From NCBI RefSeq assembly GCF_900182645.1, contig NZ_FXTA01000005.1, positions 310,001 to 374,000 on the forward strand: DNA of 64,000 bases, written 5' to 3'. The first letter of the stretch is position 1. The number at the start of each line of letters is the position of its first letter. A program made the translations under genes and the position numbers. Below, in pieces: positions 56,758 to 64,000 of the stretch. The DNA is from Flavobacterium resistens (lineage in GTDB: Bacteria; Bacteroidota; Bacteroidia; Flavobacteriales; Flavobacteriaceae). The notes below the pieces were generated by a model. It was given only the letters and a program-made list of their open reading frames with translations. It did not search any database and was not told the origin of the DNA.

Positions 56758-58113
56758 TTACTCTATCAACCCTTTTACTTCGTCAAAATTTAATCCTCCA
56801 TAATTTCCGGAACTCATTAATAAAAGTGCCGAATTGTCTAAATTCAAATTGAATAAATATTCTTTGAATTCAGCAGGATTAGTATAAATAACAAGATCTT
56901 CACGGTTAAATGCTTTTGCAATTTGCTCGTAAGTTACTTCTTCTAACTGCTTAATTTTTACAGCATCTGGCGAATAAAACACTACTGCAACATCAGCATA
57001 TTCAAGCGCCCCTTCATATTCTTTTAAGAATTCGGCATTTAAACTACTGTAAGTATGAAGTTCTAGACAAGCCACCAAAGTTCTGTTTGGGTATTGTTCT
57101 TTTACCGCTTTTGTAGTTGCAGCAACTTTACTTGGTGAATGCGCAAAATCTTTATAGGCAACTTTTCCTTTGCCTTCAGCTATTTTTTCTAAACGTTTTG
57201 AAGCCCCTTTGAAACTTGCAATTGCTTCATAAAAATCAGCTTCGTCGACACCCATATTTTGACAGATCCATTTGGCTCCGGCTAAATTGTTTAGGTTATG
57301 AGCACCAAAAACTTCAATTGGCATATCGCCTTCAGGAGTTTCTAATAAAGTTACACCGTCACTTACTGTATAATTTGGAGTTGAATAGGCCAGCTTTCGA
57401 ATTGGATTTGTAGCTGCTTCAGCAACGCGTTTAACTTCTGGATCATTTTCATTGTAAACCAAAATACCTCCATTTGTAATTTTTCCGATAAAAATTTCAA
57501 ACTGCTCAACGTAATTTTCATACGTTGGAAACACATTAATATGATCCCACGCAATTCCGGAAATCAAAGCGATATTTGGCTGATACAAATGAAATTTTGG
57601 ACGTCTGTCAATTGGTGATGATAAATATTCATCGCCTTCCAAAACCATAAAATCATTTTCTTCGGTTAAGTGAACCATTGTATCAAAACCTTCTAACTGC
57701 GCGCCAACCATATAATCAACCGCAATATTATGGTAATGCATTACGTGCAAAATCATCGAAGTAATTGTCGTTTTTCCGTGAGAACCGCCAATTACAACTC
57801 GCGTTTTATTTTTTGATTGCTCATATAAAAACTCTGGATACGAGTAAATTTTCAAACCCAATTCCTGTGCTTTCAACAATTCAGGATTATCTGCTTTTGC
57901 ATGCATTCCTAAAATGATTGCATCAATATCAGCAGTTATTTTTTCTGGAAACCAGCCTAATTCGGCAGGCAAAATCCCTTTTTTTTCTAATCTTGATTTT
58001 GATGGTTCAAAAATAGCATCGTCGCTTCCTGTAACCTGATATCCTTTGTTATGTAATGCTAATGCTAAATTGTGCATGGCACTTCCGCCTATCGCGATGA
58101 AATGTGTTTTCAT
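56758..58113 (-). CDS. mpl: Mpl-type peptidoglycan-recycling Mur ligase
   Basis: 451 aa Mur ligase fold. It starts HFIAIGGSAMHNLALALHNK and has the ATP loop GGSHGKTTITSM near residues 109-120, VLEGDEYLSSPIDRRPKF near 157-174 and DFAHSPSKVAATTKAV near 322-337. The DEYLSS and DFAHSP forms fit UDP-N-acetylmuramate:tripeptide ligase (Mpl), which re-attaches recovered L-Ala-gamma-D-Glu-mDAP. MurC is the alternative, but its motifs and length differ. It is the last gene before the terminator at 56701. Confidence 0.88.
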   Translation of the reverse strand: MKTHFIAIGGSAMHNLALALHNKGYQVTGSDDAIFEPSKSRLEKKGILPAELGWFPEKITADIDAIILGMHAKADNPELLKAQELGLKIYSYPEFLYEQSKNKTRVVIGGSHGKTTITSMILHVMHYHNIAVDYMVGAQLEGFDTMVHLTEENDFMVLEGDEYLSSPIDRRPKFHLYQPNIALISGIAWDHINVFPTYENYVEQFEIFIGKITNGGILVYNENDPEVKRVAEAATNPIRKLAYSTPNYTVSDGVTLLETPEGDMPIEVFGAHNLNNLAGAKWICQNMGVDEADFYEAIASFKGASKRLEKIAEGKGKVAYKDFAHSPSKVAATTKAVKEQYPNRTLVACLELHTYSSLNAEFLKEYEGALEYADVAVVFYSPDAVKIKQLEEVTYEQIAKAFNREDLVIYTNPAEFKEYLFNLNLDNSALLLMSSGNYGGLNFDEVKGLIE

Positions 58114-58183
58114 TTAAAATTCCAATTTATTTAAATACTAAATCCTAATTTATTTTTCAGAATTCAGTTTTGAGATTTGATTA

Positions 58184-58870
58184 TTATGCGTCAAATTTTC
58201 GTTTCAGTTCCTGTGCTTTTTTAGGATCTTTTAATTTGTTCAAATATAAATTATATAATTTTTGAAACGTGACTTTTGAATTGCCAATTTCATGTGCTTT
58301 TTTATAATTTTTTTCGGCTGCATCATAACGCTTAAAATATTCGTCGATTCTTCCTTTTGATAAATAACCATCAATTGGTGAAAACTGTGCTAATTCGTTA
58401 GAATATGAAATTGCTTTCGATTCGCTTCCTCCTAAAATCCCTGGTAATTGCAGATATATTTCAATTAAAGCCCATCTTGCCTGAACATGCTTTGGGTTGA
58501 GTTCGATTGCTTTTTCAAAAGCTTCTTTCATATCGCCAACCATTGAAAATGCTTTAATTTTATTTACTTCGACAGCATGCATCGCTAGACAACCTCCGTA
58601 TTTAAAAAAATAGTCAGCAACTGTAGGTTTCAATTCTTTTAGTTTTTTGAAATATTCGGCGCCTTTTACCCAAGATTTTTGATGTGCCGCGATTTCACCC
58701 AAATACTCCAACGTTCTTAAATCTGATGGATTGTTTTTTAATATTCCCTCAAAAAGTAATTGGGCTTCATTGTATTTTTTAGACTGAAATAATTTTTCCG
58801 CTTTTTCAAAATTAGATTGCGACCAACAATACATCGGAACAATTAAAAATAATATCAGCAGCTTTTTCAT
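58184..58870 (-). CDS. Secreted tetratricopeptide-repeat protein
   Basis: 228 aa. The signal peptide (residues ~1-18) ends CWSQ. Several TPR-like 34-residue units follow (FEKAEKLFQSKKYNEAQLLF near 21-40, YFKKLKELKP near 73-82, AFEKAIELNPKHVQARWALI near 117-136, AEKNYKKAHEIG). It is expected to mediate protein contacts in the periplasm; the partner is unknown. It lies 70 nt upstream of mpl on the same strand. Confidence 0.8.
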   Translation of the reverse strand: MKKLLILFLIVPMYCWSQSNFEKAEKLFQSKKYNEAQLLFEGILKNNPSDLRTLEYLGEIAAHQKSWVKGAEYFKKLKELKPTVADYFFKYGGCLAMHAVEVNKIKAFSMVGDMKEAFEKAIELNPKHVQARWALIEIYLQLPGILGGSESKAISYSNELAQFSPIDGYLSKGRIDEYFKRYDAAEKNYKKAHEIGNSKVTFQKLYNLYLNKLKDPKKAQELKRKFDA

Positions 58871-58901
58871 ATATCAAAAATAAGGAAATATATAAAACAA
58901 A

Positions 58902-58933
58902 AAACCCGACAAGTTTCAGAAACTGTCGGGTTT
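58902..58933 (-). terminator. Intrinsic terminator of the S46 peptidase gene
   Basis: Outer arms AAACCCGACA (58902-58911) and TGTCGGGTTT (58924-58933) with an inner AGTTT/AAAC extension. It is followed on the minus strand by a T-rich run. Confidence 0.8.
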
Positions 58934-58954
58934 AATTTTATAAAGAAATTGAGA

Positions 58955-61099
58955 TTATTTTGCAATCGTCAATTCATCAATAATGTTTTTAGCTCCAGCG
59001 TACTTATCGATAATCCAAAGTACGTAACGAATGTCAACATTAATCGTTCTTTGCAATTTTGGATCAAAAATAACATCTCCTGCCATTGCTTCGATATTTC
59101 CGTCAAATGCAATTCCGATTAATTCTCCTTTTCCGTTAAGAACTGGCGAACCAGAATTTCCTCCTGTAATATCATTATCAGTCAAAAAGTTGATTGGCAT
59201 ATATCCTGCTTTATCAGCATATTGTCCGTAATCTTTTTTGCTATTTAATTCCAATAAACGAGCTGGTAAATCAAATTCCTGATCTCCGGCTTTGTATTTT
59301 TTCACCATACTTTCCATTGTTGTATAGTTGTTGATTTTAGCATCGTTACGAGGATCAGCAGGTAAAGCGCGAACTTTTCCGTAAGTCAATCTCAAAGTTG
59401 AGTTAGCATCCGGATATTTTATTGCGTTTAATTTTGACTCTCTTAAACCTTCAACTAATTTGCGGTAAGCAATTGCAAAACCATCATCAGCTTTTGCCTG
59501 ATCATCCGTTTTAGCACGGAATTTAGTCATAAGATCATTAGAAATAATATACAATGGATCGTGTACAATTGCCAATGGTTTTGGATCAGCTAAAAATGCC
59601 AATACTTTTTCTTTATTTGTAAAATAACTAATTTCAGTTGCTTTTGCTACATCTGCAGTAAAATCACCATTATTAGCAGCTTTCATTTTTGCCACCTCTG
59701 GAGCAAGTCCATATTCAGAAGCTTTTGCAGCGTATAAATTTAACTGAGCAGTTAAAACATCTTTTTCTAACGGCGCGTAAAAATCTCCATAAATACTTTC
59801 TACCAATGCATTGATTTTAGGCAACAGTTCTGCTTTTTTAGCATCGTTTTCTTTGTAGTAAGCAATTAATGCATTTCCAAGATTTGCAGGACCAGTTGCA
59901 TAAGCTGATGTACGCAAAACTTGTGACAAATAATTATCGTGACGCGCTTTTAAATTCGTTTCTCTATAATAATCATTAATCGTCGGAATTACATTTTCGT
60001 ATTTATCTTTATTTGCCGGCTTGCTTGCCCACTCATAGAATTTATCTTCTTGTTCTGCTTTTGTATCTGCCGTTCCAGCTTTTGTTAAAGCATCAATCAT
60101 ACCTTGGCGGTTTTTCCAGTAATTTGCTGTTGAAGCATATTTAGAGGCGTACTTTAAACGAACCGTCGCATCTTTATCCATATACTTTTTCATTTGGTCC
60201 ATGCTAGTTTTAGCACCTTCAACCCATGCAGGATAAGCAAATTTTACATTTTGCTCAATTCCTCCAGCTGGCATCCAACGGTTTGTTCTTCCAGGATAAC
60301 CTAAAATCATTGCAAAATCATTTTCTTTTACACCTTTAATACTTACAGGCAAATAATGTTTTGGTTGCAATGGCACATTATCTTTTGAATATGTTGCAGG
60401 ATTTCCGTCTTTATCTGCATAGACTCTGAACATTGAGAAATCTCCCGTTTGACGTGGCCATTCCCAGTTATCTGTATCTCCACCAAATTTACCAACACTT
60501 TCCGGAGGCGTTCCAACTAAACGAACGTCTGTGTAATCTTGGTAAACAAAATAGTAATATTCATTTCCTTGGAAGAAAGGACGTACAGAAACAGTATATT
60601 TTCCGTTTTCGCTGTTTTCTTTTTCAATTAAACTGATTTCTTGCTGAATGATTTTGTTTCTTTCAGTTTCTGTCATTTGATCATTTACTTTTGACAAAAT
60701 TCTTTTTGAAACATCGTCCATACGAACGAAGAAACGAACATATAAAGATTTAGGTTTCAATTCTTCTGAACGATTTTTTGCCCAAAAACCATCTTTCAAA
60801 TGATTTTGTTCCGCAGTTGAAAGTTCTGCAATTGCACTATATCCGCAATGGTGATTAGTCAATACCAAACCGCTGTTTGAAACAATCTCAGCTGTACAAC
60901 CTCCATTGAACTGTACAATAGCATCTTTTAAACTATGATGATTAATACTGTAGATTTCTTCAGCTGTTAACTGAAGTCCCATTTTCTCCATATCTCTATG
61001 GTTCAATCTCTCGATAAACATCAAAAACCACATTCCTTCATCGGCTCTTACAGGAAAAGCCATCAAGCACATGGTTAAGAATAAAACTATTTTTTTCAT
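58955..61099 (-). CDS. S46-family dipeptidyl-peptidase (DPP7-like)
   Basis: 714 aa with a signal peptide (~1-19). It is a chymotrypsin-fold serine exopeptidase: the catalytic His lies in VLTNHHCGYSAI (His83/84), the Asp probably in GGDTDNWEWPRQTGDF, and the Ser in GGNSGSPVLNGKGEL (Ser649). The S1 specificity position in IAFDGNIEAM is Gly (about 667), as in DPP7; DPP11 has Arg there. DPP7 prefers hydrophobic residues at P1. It releases dipeptides in the periplasm for peptide-based nutrition. The family is typical of Bacteroidota. Confidence 0.92.
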   Translation of the reverse strand: MKKIVLFLTMCLMAFPVRADEGMWFLMFIERLNHRDMEKMGLQLTAEEIYSINHHSLKDAIVQFNGGCTAEIVSNSGLVLTNHHCGYSAIAELSTAEQNHLKDGFWAKNRSEELKPKSLYVRFFVRMDDVSKRILSKVNDQMTETERNKIIQQEISLIEKENSENGKYTVSVRPFFQGNEYYYFVYQDYTDVRLVGTPPESVGKFGGDTDNWEWPRQTGDFSMFRVYADKDGNPATYSKDNVPLQPKHYLPVSIKGVKENDFAMILGYPGRTNRWMPAGGIEQNVKFAYPAWVEGAKTSMDQMKKYMDKDATVRLKYASKYASTANYWKNRQGMIDALTKAGTADTKAEQEDKFYEWASKPANKDKYENVIPTINDYYRETNLKARHDNYLSQVLRTSAYATGPANLGNALIAYYKENDAKKAELLPKINALVESIYGDFYAPLEKDVLTAQLNLYAAKASEYGLAPEVAKMKAANNGDFTADVAKATEISYFTNKEKVLAFLADPKPLAIVHDPLYIISNDLMTKFRAKTDDQAKADDGFAIAYRKLVEGLRESKLNAIKYPDANSTLRLTYGKVRALPADPRNDAKINNYTTMESMVKKYKAGDQEFDLPARLLELNSKKDYGQYADKAGYMPINFLTDNDITGGNSGSPVLNGKGELIGIAFDGNIEAMAGDVIFDPKLQRTINVDIRYVLWIIDKYAGAKNIIDELTIAK

Positions 61100-61411
61100 G
61101 TTATTTTATTTAAGTGATGCGAATATAGCGCATTTTCGCAAAAAAAGTAAGCATTCAACACAAAATCAAAACATAATAAATTGAATAAGGCATGATTTTG
61201 CGAAATCTTCAATTTTAGCAAGACAAGAATAAGTCATAAATTATTAAAATTTAATTCTTAAAAAGAATTAAAAACCTTCATTAAAATTATTTTAAACTTT
61301 AAAGCACAAGATTATTTGTAAAAATAAACTCCCTAAAAAATATTTAACAGATAATATATTTCCTACAAAATGATTTCGTTTAAATTTGCAGTCAAATAAA
61401 TGAAATTAAAA
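61100..61411. other. Intergenic region between divergent S46 peptidase and outer-membrane protein genes
   Basis: About 310 nt of AT-rich DNA without a credible coding frame. Both flanking genes read outwards, so it must hold both promoters. Only one TAnnTTTG box (61381-61388, plus strand) is evident; the peptidase promoter is not clear to me. Confidence 0.6.
61381..61388 (+). promoter_or_regulatory. Predicted -7 box of the beta-barrel protein gene
   Basis: TAAATTTG on the plus strand, matching TAnnTTTG, 12-24 nt before the two possible start codons. The -33 element is weak. Confidence 0.45.
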
Positions 61412-61942
61412 ATGAAAAAATTATTAGTAGCTGTTGTAATATTATTTACAACTATGGCAAGTGCACAAAAAAATTCAATCTTATTGGGTGGAAACATTGG
61501 ATTCTCTTCAGAAAAGATTGGAGACTCTAAACTTGAAAACTTTGAATTTTCTCCAAAAGTTGGGTATCAATTTGCTGACCGATGGACTGCTGGAGTTGAA
61601 GGTTCAATAACGAATGTAAAAGTCATAGGTACTGAAAGAATTGAGAAATATAAAATAGGAAGTTTTGTACGTTATTCAGTTCCATTATCAAATATGTTCT
61701 CATTCTACACAGATTTAGGAGCAGGATATCAATCGACTAATGTCAGTGATGGGAAAGGAATGTATGCAAGTCTTACTCCAGCTTTGTTTATTAATATGAA
61801 GCAAGGATTTGGTTTAAATTTCTCTATTGGAGGAATCAACTACTCCAATCTTGATGGAAACGGTGATCCAAGACAGGAACGCTTCGGATTTAACTTTGGA
61901 AAAACTTTAAACATTGGAATTTCTAAAAACTTCGGATTATAA
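61412..61942 (+). CDS. Small outer-membrane beta-barrel protein
   Basis: About 176 aa. The signal peptide (MKKLLVAVVILF, cleaved after ASAQ) is followed by alternating strands with Gly and aromatic residues (GGNIGFSSEKIG, FEFSPKVGYQFADRWTAGVE, FSFYTDLGAGYQ) and the C-terminal FNFGKTLNIGISKNFGL ends in the usual aromatic strand pattern. This fits the 8-stranded OMP_b-brl/PF13568-like group. The frame extends four codons to an ATG at 61400; the ATG at 61412 is preferred because it follows an A-rich stretch and gives a standard signal peptide. The role is probably structural. Confidence 0.8.
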   Translation: MKKLLVAVVILFTTMASAQKNSILLGGNIGFSSEKIGDSKLENFEFSPKVGYQFADRWTAGVEGSITNVKVIGTERIEKYKIGSFVRYSVPLSNMFSFYTDLGAGYQSTNVSDGKGMYASLTPALFINMKQGFGLNFSIGGINYSNLDGNGDPRQERFGFNFGKTLNIGISKNFGL

Positions 61943-62010
61943 TTTTGGACATATTTTAAGGTTAAATAGTTAAAACATTGTATATGCTTTCTATTTTTTG
62001 TCCAAAAGAA

Positions 62011-62038
62011 AAACCCGACAATGAAAATTGTCGGGTTT
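62011..62038. terminator. Bidirectional intrinsic terminator between the barrel gene and obg
   Basis: Perfect 12-bp stem AAACCCGACAAT (62011-62022) and ATTGTCGGGTTT (62027-62038) with a GAAA loop. A-rich and T-rich flanks serve both convergent genes. Confidence 0.85.
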
Positions 62039-62060
62039 TGTATTTTATATAAAATGCTTT

Positions 62061-63062
62061 TTACTCGTTAAGCATTTTCCAAAGTTTATCTTTTAAATCT
62101 GTCAAACCTTGTTGTGCAACAGATGAAATAAACATATACGGAACATCTTTAAAAGAAACATCAAGTTCGGCTTTTAATTCGGCTTTTAATTCATCATCCA
62201 GCATATCGCATTTTGAGATCACTAAAAGACGTTCTTTATCCAGCATTTCAGGATTGTATTTTGTTAATTCATTAACTAAAATATCATATTCTGCTTTAAT
62301 ATCCGGAGTATCAACAGGAACTAAAAACAATAAAGTTGAGTTACGTTCTATATGACGTAAGAAATAATGTCCCAAACCTTTTCCTTCAGCAGCACCTTCA
62401 ATAATTCCAGGAATATCAGCAATTACAAAAGATTGAAAATCTCTATACGCAACAATTCCTAAGTTTGGTTTTAAAGTCGTAAACGGATAATCAGCAATTT
62501 TTGGTTTTGCCGAAGTCAATACAGACAATAAAGTAGATTTTCCTGCATTTGGGAAACCAACTAAGCCAACATCTGCCAAAACTTTAAGTTCCAAAATGAC
62601 ATCCATTTCTACACCAAGCAAACCTGGTTGTGCATAGCGAGGCGTTTGGTTAGTCGAACTTCTAAAATGCCAGTTTCCTAAACCTCCCTTTCCTCCTCTT
62701 GCAAGAATCTGTTTTTCTCCGTGTTCTGTAATCTCAAAAAGTGTCTCTCCGGTTTCTTTGTCTTTTACAACAGTTCCTAGTGGCACTTCAATAATTTTAT
62801 CATCTCCATCTGCTCCGGTGCTTCGATCTCCACCTCCATCTCCACCATGTCCGGCTTTAATGTGGCGCGCAAACTTTAAATGAAATAATGTCCAGAGTCC
62901 TTTATTTCCCACTAAATACACATGTCCTCCGCGACCTCCGTCACCTCCGTCAGGACCTCCTTTTTCAATAAATTTCTCTCTATGTAAATGCGTAGATCCT
63001 TTTCCTCCTTTTCCGGAAGAAACATATATCTTAACGTAATCTACAAAATTTCCTTCTGTCAT
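62061..63062 (-). CDS. obg: GTPase Obg
   Basis: 333 aa. The Gly-rich Obg domain (residues ~5-160) includes [14 protein letters not shown] near 37-50 and [18 protein letters not shown]. The G domain has P-loop [14 protein letters not shown] near 168-181, the G3 [16 protein letters not shown] near 212-227 and the SKCD motif (G4) near 285. It lacks the C-terminal OCT domain of longer Obg proteins. It is an essential ribosome-assembly and stress GTPase. Confidence 0.96.
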   Translation of the reverse strand: MTEGNFVDYVKIYVSSGKGGKGSTHLHREKFIEKGGPDGGDGGRGGHVYLVGNKGLWTLFHLKFARHIKAGHGGDGGGDRSTGADGDDKIIEVPLGTVVKDKETGETLFEITEHGEKQILARGGKGGLGNWHFRSSTNQTPRYAQPGLLGVEMDVILELKVLADVGLVGFPNAGKSTLLSVLTSAKPKIADYPFTTLKPNLGIVAYRDFQSFVIADIPGIIEGAAEGKGLGHYFLRHIERNSTLLFLVPVDTPDIKAEYDILVNELTKYNPEMLDKERLLVISKCDMLDDELKAELKAELDVSFKDVPYMFISSVAQQGLTDLKDKLWKMLNE

Positions 63063-63080
63063 TTTTTTTGTTTATGTGTA

Positions 63081-63112
63081 GTTTCAGTCCCGATAGCTAT
63101 CGGGACTGAAAC
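63081..63112. repeat. 32-bp perfect palindrome
   Basis: GTTTCAGTCCCGATAG is followed directly by its exact reverse complement, with the core CCCGATAGCTATCGGG. It lies in the 62-nt gap between the HlyC/CorC-like gene and obg. Similar CCCGATAG/CTATCGGG palindromes are, from memory, dispersed in Flavobacterium genomes. There is only one copy in this window. Confidence 0.85.
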
Positions 63113-63124
63113 AAAATTTTATCT

Positions 63125-64000
63125 CTACTCTTTTAAAGCTTTTACCAAAACTTTGTCAATCTTAACACCATCCATATCGATGACTTCTAAAACGAATTTT
63201 TGCCAAACCAATTTTTCACCTTCTTTTGGAATATGCGACAACTCGGTCATAATCATACCACTAACGGTATTTACTTCGTAATCATTTGTCAATTCGTCTA
63301 ACTCAAAATAAGTTAAGAAATCATGCAATGAATAATGTCCGTCAACCAACCATGAACCATCTTCTCTTTCGATCAATTGAAATTCATCTTTGTAAAATTC
63401 GGATGCATCACCAACTAAAGCTTCCAAAATATCATTCAAAGTAATCATACCCTGAAAAACTCCATATTCATCTGAAACTAAAGCATAATGAACACCTGTT
63501 TTTTTGAAATTTTCCAATGCTTTATAAGCCGTTGTCTGTTCCATTAAATAAGGCGCATCAGACATAATTGCAGCCAAATCAAAATTATCATTTTCGATGT
63601 GGGCAAAAATATTTTTCAAAGTTACGACACCAACAATATCATCATAATTATCATTGTAAACTGGATAAACTGCGTGTAAATCCTGAACAACCAATTCTTT
63701 GATTTTCGCTTTATCTTCTTTTAGCGGAAGCATATCAACAGATTTTCTATGCGTCATCAACGAACTTACTTTTCTGTCACCTATATGAAAAACACGTTCC
63801 ACAATATCTTGTTCAATTTCCTGAACTTCACCAACTTCAGTTCCTTCTTTAATGATCGCTTTGATTTCTTCTTCTGTAACTTTTCCGTCAGCGGTTGGTT
63901 TTATCTGAAGAATATTCAACAAAAAATCGGTCGAAGATGTCAAGAGCCAAATAAAAGGCGCCGTAATAATCGAAATTACTTTCATTGGCATTGCAAACAT
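63125..64000 (-). CDS. HlyC/CorC-family CBS-domain membrane protein (N-terminus cut by window edge)
   Basis: The 291 readable residues start in the last part of a CNNM/DUF21 membrane domain (ITAPFIWLLTSSTDFLLNIL). Then come two CBS domains (~residues 80-200, with MTHRKSVDMLPL and YALVSDEYGVFQGMITLNDI) and a CorC_HlyC C-terminal domain (WLVDGHYSLHDFLTYFELDE). The ATG at 63998-64000 is internal; the family protein is about 430 aa, so roughly 140 residues lie beyond the edge. Members are linked to magnesium/cobalt efflux; gldE-type paralogs occur in gliding Bacteroidota, and I cannot separate them here. Confidence 0.87.
   Translation of the reverse strand: MFAMPMKVISIITAPFIWLLTSSTDFLLNILQIKPTADGKVTEEEIKAIIKEGTEVGEVQEIEQDIVERVFHIGDRKVSSLMTHRKSVDMLPLKEDKAKIKELVVQDLHAVYPVYNDNYDDIVGVVTLKNIFAHIENDNFDLAAIMSDAPYLMEQTTAYKALENFKKTGVHYALVSDEYGVFQGMITLNDILEALVGDASEFYKDEFQLIEREDGSWLVDGHYSLHDFLTYFELDELTNDYEVNTVSGMIMTELSHIPKEGEKLVWQKFVLEVIDMDGVKIDKVLVKALKE

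Overview
The window looks like a chromosomal segment of a Flavobacterium-type Bacteroidota. The DNA is AT-rich. Start codons are preceded by A-rich stretches and not by Shine-Dalgarno sites. Promoters fit the Bacteroidota pattern TTTG or TTG, about 19 bp, then TAnnTTTG. Family markers agree: a SusC/SusD pair, an S46 dipeptidyl-peptidase, an UpxY-like NusG paralog, and zinc-free L36 and S14. I see no rRNA, tRNA, CRISPR array, prophage or transposase. No species name can be proved from the sequence alone.

Layout. (1) 1-17.7 kb, all minus strand: a surface-polysaccharide (capsule or O-antigen) locus. The promoter-proximal part (17668 down to 11434) encodes a Wza-like lipoprotein, a Wzc-like tyrosine-kinase copolymerase, a WbpP-like epimerase, a UDP-glucose dehydrogenase and a NusG/UpxY antiterminator. 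A terminator and a second promoter follow. The distal part encodes a UDP-HexNAc dehydrogenase, GDP-mannose pyrophosphorylase, dTDP-glucose dehydratase, a second export pair (a very long SLBB protein plus a kinase-less Wzz), a CapE-like dehydratase, two adjacent DegT-family proteins (one without the catalytic lysine), a hexapeptide acyltransferase and the first codons of a KAS III-like protein. (2) 17.7-25.7 kb: recR, a CoA-binding protein, marC, two amidinotransferase-fold hydrolases, gltA, eno, carA. (3) 25.9-43.4 kb, minus strand: a nearly complete str/S10/spc/alpha ribosomal cluster from rpsL to rplQ, including fusA, secY, infA and rpoA. It is broken between rpsJ and rplC by a terminator and a new promoter. 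Structured leaders precede rpsH and rpsD. (4) 43.5-50.1 kb, plus strand: an Omp85-like protein and a SusC/SusD pair. (5) 50.1-64 kb: mixed housekeeping and envelope genes: rlmB, a DUF2490 protein, rhomboid protease, rarA, yjjG, radC, mpl, a TPR protein, S46 peptidase, a small beta-barrel protein, obg and a CBS-domain HlyC/CorC protein running off the right edge.

How it works together. The left locus makes activated sugars (UDP-GlcA, UDP-HexNAcA, GDP-Man, dTDP-4-keto-6-deoxy-Glc, CapE-type and amino sugars, the latter perhaps acylated) and has two sets of chain-length and export components. The NusG paralog sits so that it could control read-through of the distal half. The ribosomal cluster is a growth-rate module. 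The most unusual observations are the lysine-less DegT protein beside a normal paralog, the NusG-paralog/leader arrangement, and two strong hairpins in ribosomal-protein leaders.
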